This document shows positions 13,505 through 21,380 of a stretch of DNA of 21,380 bases, one piece after another. The stretch is taken from assembly GCA_049323895.1 (NCBI GenBank), contig JBMOKT010000007.1, forward strand, positions 1 to 21,380, given 5' to 3'. Within the stretch, counting starts at the first letter, position 1. Every line of letters starts with the position of its first letter. Position numbers and translations under genes: made by a program. This stretch comes from JBMOKT01 sp049323895 (lineage in GTDB: Bacteria; Bacillota; Peptococcia; Peptococcales; BICA1-8). The notes beneath the pieces are model-generated. The model did not search any database, was not told the origin of the DNA, and worked only from the letters and a program-made list of their open reading frames with translations.

Positions 13505-13555
13505 AGCCCTCAGTTCCGGGATTTAATAATCCAACGGGACTGAGGGCTTTATTAC
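13505..13555 (+). terminator. Terminator of the transketolase genes
   Basis: AGCCCTCAGTTCCG at 13505-13518 pairs with CGGGACTGAGGGCT at 13535-13548 with one mismatch, followed by TTTATTA. It begins 12 bp after the tktB stop. Confidence 0.88.
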
Positions 13556-13667
13556 GTCCTCTTATAGATAAAGGGAAGGAAAAACCGGGTTACTGTCGAA
13601 AGTAAGGGAAGAAAGAAGGAATTTTAGGTCTTTGGAAACTATTACTACCCAAATAACGTCTGTATTT

Positions 13668-13696
13668 TTGTTAAAATGAAAATAGCTTTTTAAGAT
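13668..13696 (+). promoter_or_regulatory. Possible ftsEX promoter
   Basis: TTGTTA at 13668-13673 and TAAGAT at 13691-13696 have a 17-bp spacer, each matching the sigma-A consensus at four of six positions. Apart from this the gap 13556-13872 contains purine-rich sequence, two heptamer arrays, a palindrome GTCATGATGAC at 13752-13762 and the shared element at 13794; no gene is seen in it. Confidence 0.35.
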
Positions 13697-13699
13697 AAA

Positions 13700-13734
13700 C
13701 AGTCAATAGTAAATATTAAATAGCGAATAACTAT
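13700..13734 (+). repeat. Diverged heptamer array, AT-rich
   Basis: Five units read in register: CAGTCAA, TAGTAAA, TATTAAA, TAGCGAA, TAACTAT. Similarity between units is modest but the register is kept. Confidence 0.45.
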
Positions 13735-13793
13735 ATTAGAGATGCCATTTCGTCATGATGACACGTTTTTGTTGTTTGATTTTTTTCAATGTT

Positions 13794-13813
13794 TATCCTT
13801 GTGGTCCGAAGGA
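13794..13813. repeat. Shared 20-bp intergenic element, copy 2
   Basis: TATCCTTGTGGTCCGAAGGA, one base different from 8354-8373. Here TCCTT and AAGGA can pair around an 8-nt loop. It directly precedes the heptamer array before ftsE. Confidence 0.65.
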
Positions 13814-13816
13814 AAA

Positions 13817-13851
13817 TAGCCACTAGCCACTAACAACTAATTACTAATTAC
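13817..13851 (+). repeat. Heptamer tandem array upstream of ftsE
   Basis: Five units: TAGCCAC, TAGCCAC, TAACAAC, TAATTAC, TAATTAC. In another register it is the ACTAGCC family also found before tktN and the RHS gene. Confidence 0.75.
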
Positions 13852-13872
13852 TATATTTGCGGGGTGGAGCAG

Positions 13873-14562
13873 TTGATTCAGTTTTTTAATGTAACTAAGA
13901 AGTACGATAATGGCACTTTGGCTTTAGATGATATCAGCGTTTCTATAGATAGAGGAGAATTTGTTTTTTTAGTAGGTCCAAGCGGGGCCGGCAAGTCTAC
14001 CTTTACACGGCTTCTTATCCGTGATAGCCTGCCTACTAAGGGTCAGATAATGATAGATAATAGAAGTATTGTCAGAATGAAAACTAAAGAGATCCCTCTA
14101 TTAAGAAGGAAAATTGGTTTTGTATTTCAAGATTTTAGGCTTTTATCCGATCGTACCGTATATGAGAATACAGCCTTTGCTTTGGAGGCAATGGGAACAC
14201 CGGTAAGCGAGGTGCGCAAAAGGGTGCCTGCCGTCTTAGAGATGGTGGGTATAGGAGATAAGTATGCTTGTTTTCCTGAAGAACTTTCCGGTGGTGAACA
14301 GCAGCGGGTGGCAATTGCCAGGGCTATTGTCAATAACCCCTCTATTTTAATTGCTGATGAACCCACAGGGAATTTAGACCCGGAAACATCTTTGGAGATT
14401 ATGAAAATAATTAATAATATCAATAAGCGTGGTACAACAATTGTCATGGCAACTCATGACAGTGATATAGTTAACAGGATGCGCAAAAGGGTTATTGTTA
14501 TAAATAAAGGCATTATAGTCCGGGATGAGGCTAAAGGGGGATATGATAGTGGCATTCAGTAG
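13873..14562 (+). CDS. ftsE: Cell division ATP-binding protein FtsE
   Basis: A 229-residue ABC ATPase. Walker A is GPSGAGKST, the Q-loop is VFQDFRLLSDRTVYENTAFA, the signature is LSGGEQQRVAIARAIV, Walker B is ILIADEPTGNLDPE, and the switch His is in ATHDSDIV. The DRTVYENTAF stretch and partnership with ftsX identify FtsE rather than a transporter. FtsE sits at the cytoplasmic face, and its ATP cycle drives FtsX to activate wall hydrolases at the septum or side wall. The TTG at 13873 gives the family start MIQFFNVTKKY with GGGGTGG upstream; a GTG at 13864 lacks a ribosome site. It overlaps ftsX. Confidence 0.95.
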   Translation: MIQFFNVTKKYDNGTLALDDISVSIDRGEFVFLVGPSGAGKSTFTRLLIRDSLPTKGQIMIDNRSIVRMKTKEIPLLRRKIGFVFQDFRLLSDRTVYENTAFALEAMGTPVSEVRKRVPAVLEMVGIGDKYACFPEELSGGEQQRVAIARAIVNNPSILIADEPTGNLDPETSLEIMKIINNINKRGTTIVMATHDSDIVNRMRKRVIVINKGIIVRDEAKGGYDSGIQ

Positions 14563-15439
14563 TTATCTGCAGTATACCTTTAGGGATGCATTTCGTTCAA
14601 TTTCCCGCCATAAAGGAATGGCTTTTGCTTCTGTACTTACCATTGCAATTTCCTTGTTTATCCTGGGCGCCACTTTGTTGTTAGTAGTAAATAGCCAAAA
14701 TCTTGTTGCAACAATGGAATCACAGGTGGAATTAAATGTCTTTCTGAATAGTGATGTTGAACGACAGGATGCCCTTGCCTTACAAAAAAAATTAGAGAAA
14801 ATCCCGGGGTTTGCCTCTCTGCAATTCATATCGAGGGAAGAAGCTATGGACAATATGCAGGAGCGTTTCGGGAAAGAAGCAGACCTAACTACCGCCTTAG
14901 GAGGGAATAATCCTCTTCCCGACTCCTTCCGAGTTAAAGCAGTGAATGCGGAAATGGTAGATTCCCTGGCTGCTGAAATTTCCACATACCCTGAGGTGGA
15001 AAGCGTTCTCTACGGCAAGGAACTGGTTGATAAACTAATGGCTTTTACCAACTGGGTCAGGAATGTGGGAATGGCTGTAATAATAGGAATGCTTATTGCA
15101 GGCTTGTTTTTAATTACAACCACTATCCGTTTAACTGTATTTGCCAGGAAAAAGGAAATTGGCATTATGAAATATGTAGGTGCCGCTAACTGGTTTATCC
15201 GCTTTCCTTTTTTCCTGGAGGGAATGTTGATTGGTTTATTGGGTGCTATAATGGCTGGATTAACAGTATACTTTGGTTATGACAGTTCAATGAGCTATAT
15301 AATAAAATCAGTTCCTTTTATTCCAATAGTATCTGATAAGCAGGTATTGTTCCGCATTATTTTCCTGCTAATAGGGGGAGGAACTGTTATCGGAGCATTA
15401 GGAAGTATTATTGCCGTGAGGAAATATTTAAAGGTTTAA
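14543..15439 (+). CDS. ftsX: Cell division membrane protein FtsX
   Basis: A protein of 298 residues with the FtsX layout. A cytoplasmic N-terminus (YTFRDAFRSISRHKGMAFASV) leads into membrane segment 1 (ISLFILGATLLLVV), an extracytoplasmic domain of about 120 residues follows, then three more membrane segments, the last ending IGALGSIIAVRKYLKV. The loop between segments recruits hydrolases or their activators. The transmembrane region KKEIGIMKYVGAANWFIRFPFFLEG is a family hallmark, cited here in part. ATG 14543 is only 2 nt from the AAAGGGGG ribosome site; GTG 14549 has better spacing and would be six bases shorter. The overlap of 20 bp with ftsE implies coupled translation. No clear terminator follows. 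Confidence 0.94.
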   Translation: MIVAFSSYLQYTFRDAFRSISRHKGMAFASVLTIAISLFILGATLLLVVNSQNLVATMESQVELNVFLNSDVERQDALALQKKLEKIPGFASLQFISREEAMDNMQERFGKEADLTTALGGNNPLPDSFRVKAVNAEMVDSLAAEISTYPEVESVLYGKELVDKLMAFTNWVRNVGMAVIIGMLIAGLFLITTTIRLTVFARKKEIGIMKYVGAANWFIRFPFFLEGMLIGLLGAIMAGLTVYFGYDSSMSYIIKSVPFIPIVSDKQVLFRIIFLLIGGGTVIGALGSIIAVRKYLKV

Positions 15440-15565
15440 AAAATGGCTAATAACCAGTGAAATATTATACACTATTGTCGAAAATTGCTGGAAAAAGATG
15501 ACAAGTATACAAAGGGAAAATTTTTAGTTTTGGCGTAGTATAGTGTAAGAAAAGAACATAAATTC

Positions 15566-15658
15566 TCGAAAATGGCAAATGTCGTGAAAACGGCAGACGC
15601 AAAGCCACGGGTCTAAGGCTTTTTTAGAAGCTATGACAGCCGGGTTGCCGAAGGAAAC
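15566..15658 (+). promoter_or_regulatory. Cyclic-di-GMP-I (GEMM-I) riboswitch
   Basis: The aptamer core is clear: GGCAAAT, then a helix TGTCGT/ACGGCA capped by a GAAA tetraloop, then GACGCAAAGCCACGGGTCTAA, given here in part as GACGCAAAGCC, then the second arm AGCCGGGTTGCCGAAGG. These are the conserved GEMM-I elements, including the tetraloop and the GCAAAGCC receptor side. An intrinsic terminator follows after about 12 nt and the RHS gene after 174 nt, so it should control RHS transcription in response to c-di-GMP. Whether ligand turns it on or off cannot be told by eye. No convincing promoter was seen between ftsX and the aptamer. Confidence 0.92.
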
Positions 15659-15670
15659 AGAAAACATACT

Positions 15671-15707
15671 AATCAGTTCCATCGGTATACGGTGGAACTG
15701 ATTTTTT
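15671..15707 (+). terminator. Riboswitch-controlled terminator
   Basis: AATCAGTTCCA at 15671-15681 pairs perfectly with TGGAACTGATT at 15693-15703, and the stem can extend two pairs inward. A run of T follows to 15707. It stands between the aptamer and the RHS gene and is the likely expression platform. Confidence 0.9.
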
Positions 15708-15774
15708 ATCGTTTAGGAAAAAATAAATTTTTAGTTGTGGATAACTAGCCCAGTACAGCTTTTTAATGTGTTTT

Positions 15775-15812
15775 ACTAGCCACTAGCCACTAAACGCCGC
15801 AGGCGGTTTTTT
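15775..15812 (+). repeat. Heptamer array and small hairpin in the RHS leader
   Basis: Units ACTAGCC, ACTAGCC and ACTAAAC cover 15775-15795. They run into a short hairpin CGCC-GCA-GGCG (15795-15805) followed by GTTTTTT, which resembles a weak second terminator. The ribosome site GGAGG follows at 15821-15825. An isolated reverse DnaA box, TGTGGATAA, lies at 15736-15744. Confidence 0.6.
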
Positions 15813-15832
15813 ATTTGAGAGGAGGAAATAAA

Positions 15833-18800
15833 ATGTGGATAAAAAGAAAAGTATCTGCAAAAATCCTGTCAATATTTCTTTGCTTCACTATACTTATTTC
15901 AGGCTTAATAGCACCCGCCGGGGCCTATGCAGATTTTTCCCAACCCACTGCTTTACCGCCATTGTTTGACCCGTATAACCTTACAGGTCAGGTTGGTTGG
16001 AAAAATATGCTGCCTGCTATAGGAAAAAACCTTCCCGATCCCTATAGCGTAGTTCCCCAGATTCCCAGAACAGACATAAATGCGCTCAATAAAAACACTG
16101 AAGACCCCGGAGAGGTAGATCCGGTTAACGGGGTAATAGTATTAAGCAGGATTGATTTGAGTTACCCATCGGTAGGATTTGGACCCTCCATAACCCGCAG
16201 CTACCTGCGTCAGGAAGGCATCAAGGGTCTATTAGGCTATAGTTGGAATATGGTTTATGACCAGCGTTTAGAAATGTATCAAGATTTTGAAATGGTAGAA
16301 TACAGGGGTGATGGGAATCACCGCAGGTATCAGTTTACTAAAGATGACCCTGACCTAATGGTAGACTCCTTTGATGGGGACCCCCTGTTGTACTATCCCC
16401 TGGACAAAGGGAATTATACAGAATCTACAGGACAGGGATCAACCTTAACCAGAAACTCAGACGGTACATATACCGTCAAAGATAAAGACGGCTTTACTTA
16501 TCACTATAAAGGATATAAAACTGCCTGGCGGGAGAAAGAGCCGGATGCAGGTGTGCTTAAGTCCATTACGGACCGGTTAGGCAACACCATGGAGTTTGAT
16601 TATGATGATAATGGTGGACTGAAAAAAATAATAGATACTGCCGGACGGGAGATAAATACAGTAGTACAAGATGGGCTTATTAGATCACTGAGCGATCCCC
16701 TGGGCCGGACAATTGTTTTCGAATATGATGGAAGCGACAACCTTAGCAAAGTCATCTTACCCGATGGAAGTGAAGAAAGCTTTGGTTATAACCAGGACCA
16801 TCGGCTCACATCCTATACCGATACAGAAGGAAGAACATATAACTATAAATACGATAACAGTGGTCACGTCATTAACATTTCCAGACAAAATGGTGCAGAA
16901 TTAAAATCATTCACATATGTTACTGAGGGAGAAGGAGGGCATACCACTGTCCAAGACCTCCTGGGAAAAGAAACGACATACTATTTCGATGACCAAAAAA
17001 GGATTATCCAAGAAGTCAATAATTTAGGAAAAACGTTAACCTACACATATGATGAACAAGGAAATCGCCTATCGGTGACAGATCAGGACGGAAATCAAAC
17101 CAGATATGAATACGATGCCAAAAATCGTAAGACAAAAGTAATCTACCCCGATGAAAAAATCACCCAGTACAGCTACGAAGACTCCTTTGATAAAATAACC
17201 AAAGTAATAAACCCAGACGGTTCTGAAGAAAGCTTTACATATGATATAAACGGCAATTTGATTTCCAAAACCAATGCCTTAGGTTATACCATAAACCTAA
17301 TCTATGATGCAAAAGGGAACCTTTTAGCCCAGACCGACCCTAAAGGAAATACTACCGCCTTTACCTATGATGACTACGGTAATCTTACAGCAGTAACCAA
17401 TCCCTTAGGTGAAAGAACGGAATTTTTCTATGATACCGCAGGAAGAATAATCTCTATTATTAGCCCGGGACGAGGACAGATAAGCTTTAGTTATGACCAT
17501 AGGGACCGGGTAAAGCAAATAACAGACCCCTTAATTAAGACAACCAAATACGCCTATACATCCGGTGGAAAATTAAAAACAATAACCGATGCCAAAGGTA
17601 ACAGCTATCAGTATCAATACGACACCCTGGGCCGTATAGAGAAAGTAATAACACCTATGGGTGAAGAAAATACCTATACCTATGGAACAAACAGCTTAGT
17701 ACAAAAAATTACCGCCCTTACAGGTACTGAAATATCCTTTACCTATGACACCAGAGGGAAAATAAATACGGTTAAAGAGCCGGGAGGCTTGATTACAGAA
17801 TTTGCATATGATGCCAAGGGAAACCGGACGAAGATTGTGGACCCGGAAGGCGGAATAACTACTTTTCATTATGACTCTTTTGACCGCCTGATAAAAAAAG
17901 TTAACCCCGCAGGAAATACTATCAAGTATACTTATGATCTAATGGGAAATATGACCGGTATCACAGATGCTTTAGGGAATACTACCCAGCAGGAATACGA
18001 TAGTTTAGGCAGGCTTACTAAAAAAACAGACCCCCTGGGAGGGGAAATCCGCTATAGCTATGACCAAAACAATAATCTGCTGGAAGAAATATATCCCCTG
18101 GACGGAAAAATAAGCTATACCTATGATGAGCTGGACAGGGTATCAACCATAACAAATGCCCATGGTAAGGAAACAAAATATACCTATGACCATAATGGCA
18201 ATATCAGTAAAATTACCGATACATTAGGCAACATCTACCGGTACACTTATGACCCGGCCGGCAGATTAAAAGAATTGACAACACCTGCAGGGGGAGTATA
18301 TAAATACCGTTATGATCCATTAGGAAATATCGAAAAAGTCACCAATCCATTAGGTCAAACAACAGTTTATGAATATAATGCCTTAGGCAGCTTAATAGAA
18401 GAGGTAAAATCGGACACAAGCACAAAATATACCTATAACCCTTTAGGAGAGCTGGAAGCAATTACCGATCCTCTGGGTAATACCATACATATCAGTTATG
18501 ATTACCAAAACAGAAAAACAGAAATTACCGATGCAGAAGAAAATATCACCACCTATGAGTACAATTTCCGGGGACAGTTAACCAAAGCAACCGACCCCTT
18601 AGGAAACACCGTCTCCTATAAATATGATCCGGCGGGAAGGTTAAAAGAAATAATTAACCCTTTAAATGACTCCTTGACATTTGATTACAATGCCCGGGGG
18701 GAAATCACCCAGGTCACCGACCCCAAGGGAAACGAAACCCGGTATGCTTATGACCTCCGGGGTAATGTAATCCGTATCACCGACCCCGAAGGAAAACATA

Positions 18801-21380
18801 CACTATATAAATATGATATGGCTAATCGCCTGGAGAGTATCACCAACCCTCTGGGTCAAATAATCAAGTATAAATACAATAACCTGGGAGAATTAATGCA
18901 ACTGGACGATCCAGCAGGTAATTCCAAGACTTTTCAGTATGATTCTTTAGGCAGAATGACAAAAGAGACCGACCAGCGGGGAAACAGCCATTCCTATCAA
19001 TACGACTTTCAGGGAAACATAACTAAAATAACTGACCCCCAGGGTAATTCTCAAGAACTGGCATATGATAACTTGGGTAATCTCATTAGTGTCACAGATC
19101 CATTAAATAATCAAACAACTTATGAATACGATGTCTTAAACCGCCTTACCAAAATTACCGATCCAAGAGGAGGAGTAACCCGGCATAGTTATGACCCAGC
19201 AGGTAATCTAAAAGAGATTATCGACCCCTTAGGTAATATCACCGGTTACAGTTACGATCACCGCTATAACCTGAAAGAAGTAACCGATGCCGTAGGCAAT
19301 AAAACCCAATATGATTACGACCGGGCAGGTAATTTGATTACTGTGACAGATGCCCGGGGCAACAGCACCAAACTAAACTACGATGGCTTAAACCGTCTGG
19401 TGGAAGAAAACAATCCCTTAGGACAGGCTTACAGCTACAAATATGATTCCCTAGGAAATATGACCGAAAAGACCGACCCTTTAGGTCAGATCACCAAATA
19501 CTCTTATGACAACAACAGCCGCTTAACACAGGTCCGCTATACAAATGGAGAAGAGACCCAATTTCGGTATAATGCCCATGGATTATTAACCGGAATGGAA
19601 AGCCCCGGCAGTCATGAGGAATATACCTATGACCCCTTAGGGAACTTAGTGGAATTACAGGATCTTGCCAGGGGGAAAACCCTGAAGTTTGTTTATGATG
19701 AAGTGGGGAACCGAACTTTCATTACCGACCCCGATGACAGAACCAGTCAATATAGTTATGATGAGAAAAACCAGCTCACTTCCTTTACAGACCCGGACGC
19801 TAATATAACTGAATTCACCCATGACCCATTAGGCAGGGTCCAAACAATTAATCGTCCCAACAAGATAACAACCGAATATTCCTATAATCCCGCAGGGCAG
19901 ATAAAGCAGATTGAAAACAGGGGAGAACAGGGGATTATTTCCAGCTTTAAATACCGGTATGATTTAAACGGTAACCGTATACTTCAGGTGGAAGAAGATG
20001 GAGCAGAAACCCGTTTTCAATATGACAGACTTTCCCGTCTGACAAATGTGGAATATCCCTTAGAGAAAATACAAAAGATCAGGGAAACCTATCTTCCCCA
20101 ATCTAAAATAGAGCTTCCGGGCAAGCAGAAACTTACCCCCGGAGGCAATGGCAGAGGGCAAGAAAAATCTAACGGTAAAGGCGGCGGCAAACCTGGCAGA
20201 ATCTTTGCCATTGACCCGATAGCAAGTGTATTTGACAAAGACAGACCGGTGATGATATTCAGTAAAGGTGGTAAAGGCGGTGGAAATGGAGGAGGCGGAG
20301 GAAACTCCAATGGTGGAGGGAATTCCGGCGGAAACGGCAACTCCGGTGGCAACAATAGCGGAGGAAATGGAAATTCCGACGGAAGCAAGGGTAATTCAGG
20401 AAGAGAAAAAGAAAAAGGCAATTCCGGCAAAGGCTTAGGAAAAGAAAAAGAACATCCCGGCAAAGGCTGGGGCAAAGGAGGAAAATGGCGTAACCTCCAA
20501 CAATTAGCCTTACTAAAGCTTCCACTATTAGAAGAAGAAACAATTGAACTGCCGGCTTATCTTATGGAACCTACCCGGTATGTAAGCTACACCTATGATG
20601 AAGCAGGCAACCGTACCGGTATGACTACCGACCAGGGAGAAGTCAGCTATACCTATGATGCAGCCAACCGCCTGATTAAAGCAGGTGAAACAGCATACTA
20701 TTATGATGATAACGGCAATCTGGAATTCAAAGAAGCAGCAGAGGGAGGAACAGAATACCGGTATGATGCAGCCAACCGCCTGACAGCAGTATACTTTGCC
20801 GATGGAACAGACCTAAAATACAGCTATGACGGCTACGGCAGGAAAATACAAAGGGAAGAGACATACTGGCAGAAAGAAGAAAGCAAACAAAGTGTCAATG
20901 CCGGAAAAGGAAAAGGAAAAGGCAAAGATAAAGCTCAGGAGACCGAAAATACAGCCGGAGAAGCATCTGCCCGGCTCCGCAGTGAAACAACCGCCTATCT
21001 CTATGACGGCACCACATTACTCAAAGAATATACAGGAGAAGGGGGACCCCTCGCCGAATACCATACAGGAGAAGACATAGTGTTAGCCCGGAATATGTTC
21101 GGCTATCATGGCAGGAAAGAACAAGGCAAACCCACCCTGCAGACCAGGGGCGGGTTAATGTATTACTCCTTTGATGCTTTGGGCAATATAACAGACCTCA
21201 CAGACAGGACAGGGGAGATAACAGCCCAGTTCCGCTTTGACGCCTTCGGCGGCATGTATGCCGGAACCCTGGCCCCCTATAACCATATGGGCTTGACCGG
21301 TAAAGATTATGATGCCAAGAGCGGTCTCATAGACTTCGGCTTCCGCTGGTATGATCCCCAGGCAGGCAGGTTCACTCAGC
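15833..21380 (+). CDS. Secreted RHS/YD-repeat protein, 3' end outside the window
   Basis: An open frame of 1849 codons with no stop before the window ends. Residues 1-33 form a signal peptide (MWIKRKVSAKILSIFLCFTI... ending AYA). An N-terminal domain at about 100-200 (SYPSVGFGPSITRSYL, GLLGYSWNM) is typical of RHS/WapA-like shells. Several dozen YD repeats of about 21 residues follow (G.I..ITDPLGN...YSYD). Two low-complexity inserts interrupt them, a Gly/Asn/Ser/Lys-rich one at about 1436-1552 and a Lys/Gly-rich one at about 1681-1705. The window ends in the RHS core motif, GLIDFGFRWYDPQAGRFTQ. The family forms a hollow beta cage around a variable C-terminal toxin or effector, which would lie downstream. 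GAGAGGAGG precedes the ATG. Expression is probably controlled by the c-di-GMP riboswitch. Confidence 0.93.
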   Translation, partial: MWIKRKVSAKILSIFLCFTILISGLIAPAGAYADFSQPTALPPLFDPYNLTGQVGWKNMLPAIGKNLPDPYSVVPQIPRTDINALNKNTEDPGEVDPVNGVIVLSRIDLSYPSVGFGPSITRSYLRQEGIKGLLGYSWNMVYDQRLEMYQDFEMVEYRGDGNHRRYQFTKDDPDLMVDSFDGDPLLYYPLDKGNYTESTGQGSTLTRNSDGTYTVKDKDGFTYHYKGYKTAWREKEPDAGVLKSITDRLGNTMEFDYDDNGGLKKIIDTAGREINTVVQDGLIRSLSDPLGRTIVFEYDGSDNLSKVILPDGSEESFGYNQDHRLTSYTDTEGRTYNYKYDNSGHVINISRQNGAELKSFTYVTEGEGGHTTVQDLLGKETTYYFDDQKRIIQEVNNLGKTLTYTYDEQGNRLSVTDQDGNQTRYEYDAKNRKTKVIYPDEKITQYSYEDSFDKITKVINPDGSEESFTYDINGNLISKTNALGYTINLIYDAKGNLLAQTDPKGNTTAFTYDDYGNLTAVTNPLGERTEFFYDTAGRIISIISPGRGQISFSYDHRDRVKQITDPLIKTTKYAYTSGGKLKTITDAKGNSYQYQYDTLGRIEKVITPMGEENTYTYGTNSLVQKITALTGTEISFTYDTRGKINTVKEPGGLITEFAYDAKGNRTKIVDPEGGITTFHYDSFDRLIKKVNPAGNTIKYTYDLMGNMTGITDALGNTTQQEYDSLGRLTKKTDPLGGEIRYSYDQNNNLLEEIYPLDGKISYTYDELDRVSTITNAHGKETKYTYDHNGNISKITDTLGNIYRYTYDPAGRLKELTTPAGGVYKYRYDPLGNIEKVTNPLGQTTVYEYNALGSLIEEVKSDTSTKYTYNPLGELEAITDPLGNTIHISYDYQNRKTEITDAEENITTYEYNFRGQLTKATDPLGNTVSYKYDPAGRLKEIINPLNDSLTFDYNARGEITQVTDPKGNETRYAYDLRGNVIRITDPEGKHTLYKYDMANRLESITNPLGQIIKYKYNNLGELMQLDDPAGNSKTFQYDSLGRMTKETDQRGNSHSYQYDFQGNITKITDPQGNSQELAYDNLGNLISVTDPLNNQTTYEYDVLNRLTKITDPRGGVTRHSYDPAGNLKEIIDPLGNITGYSYDHRYNLKEVTDAVGNKTQYDYDRAGNLITVTDARGNSTKLNYDGLNRLVEENNPLGQAYSYKYDSLGNMTEKTDPLGQITKYSYDNNSRLTQVRYTNGEETQFRYNAHGLLTGMESPGSHEEYTYDPLGNLVELQDLARGKTLKFVYDEVGNRTFITDPDDRTSQYSYDEKNQLTSFTDPDANITEFTHDPLGRVQTINRPNKITTEYSYNPAGQIKQIENRGEQGIISSFKYRYDLNGNRILQVEEDGAETRFQYDRLSRLTNVEYPLEKIQKIRETYLPQSKIELPGKQKLTPGGNGRGQEKSNGKGGGKPGRIFAIDPIASVFDKDRPVMIFSKGGKGGGNGGGGGNSNGGGNSGGNGNSGGNNSGGNGNSDGSKGNSGREKEKGNSGKGLGKEKEHPGKGWGKGGKWRNLQQLALLKLPLLEEETIELPAYLMEPTRYVSYTYDEAGNRTGMTTDQGEVSYTYDAANRLIKAGETAYYYDDNGNLEFKEAAEGGTEYRYDAANRLTAVYFADGTDLKYSYDGYGRKIQREETYWQKEESKQSVNAGKGKGKGKDKAQETENTAGEASARLRSETTAYLYDGTTLLKEYTGEGGPLAEYHTGEDIVLARNMFGYHGRKEQGKPTLQTRGGLMYYSFDALGNITDLTDRTGEITAQFRFDAFGGMYAGTLAPYNHMGLTGKDYDAKSGLIDFGFRWYDPQAGRFTQ

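Noticed and set aside
15475..15544. Promoter for the riboswitch transcript
   Set aside because: TATACA at 15506 and TATAGT at 15539 resemble -10 boxes but no -35 box lies at acceptable spacing; read-through from ftsX or another sigma factor is possible.
15736..15744. Functional DnaA site in the RHS leader
   Set aside because: A single perfect 9-mer is expected by chance at an appreciable rate in 21 kb on two strands, and no neighbouring boxes are present.
16713..16904. A short plus-strand frame in the RHS gene
   Set aside because: It is in a different frame from a clear YD-repeat reading and lacks a ribosome site.
20089..20543. Proline-rich frames on the minus strand inside the RHS gene
   Set aside because: They are the antisense of the Gly/Asn/Lys-rich insert, whose GGN codons read as proline codons on the other strand.

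Overview
The window looks like chromosomal DNA of a flagellated, clostridial-type member of the Bacillota (Firmicutes). The supporting traits are moderately AT-rich DNA, strong AGGAGG-type ribosome binding sites with GTG and TTG starts, a SecA with the zinc tail, long-form HPF with a sigma-H-like promoter, a transketolase split into two genes, and an FtsEX pair. A Peptococcaceae-like genome would fit, but I cannot name the species.

Layout. 1-1565: end of a flagellar operon (fliD 3' end, a FliT-like chaperone, fliS, a FlgN-like chaperone, terminator). 1566-1980: a gene-free stretch with a DnaA-box cluster, an AT-rich tract and a strong sigma-A promoter. 1981-4371: polar amino acid ABC importer (glnH, glnP, glnQ), with a terminator and two tandem foldback repeats between glnH and glnP. 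4446-5331 (minus strand): cold-shock protein and ribosome hibernation factor. 5671-9537: secA and prfB, the latter with a programmed +1 frameshift. 9671-11193: divergent pair of a lytic transglycosylase and a DUF2993-like membrane-anchored protein. 11473-13492: the two transketolase halves, separated by 265 bp that hold an unusual phased inverted repeat array. 13873-15439: ftsE and ftsX. 15566-15707: a class I cyclic-di-GMP riboswitch and terminator. 15833 to the end: a very large secreted RHS/YD-repeat protein that runs off the window inside its core-terminal motif, so its variable C-terminal domain is not visible.

The genes are mostly housekeeping: flagellar assembly, nutrient uptake, stationary-phase ribosome protection, Sec export, translation termination, cell-wall remodelling (FtsEX and the transglycosylase) and the pentose phosphate pathway. 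The accessory part is the RHS locus, where the leader suggests control of a large surface or secreted protein by c-di-GMP.

The most unusual content lies between genes. (1) Two elements flanking the first transketolase gene carry short motifs spaced about 30-31 bp apart that reverse orientation about a central point (12306-12516 and 11240-11410). (2) Diverged 6-, 7- and 8-bp tandem micro-repeats recur in many gaps, and those before fliS, secA, tktN, ftsE and the RHS gene end 17-37 bp before the start codon. (3) Further foldback repeats occur at 2835-2947 and 8261-8349, with a short shared element at 8354 and 13794. I know of no established function for these in this lineage.
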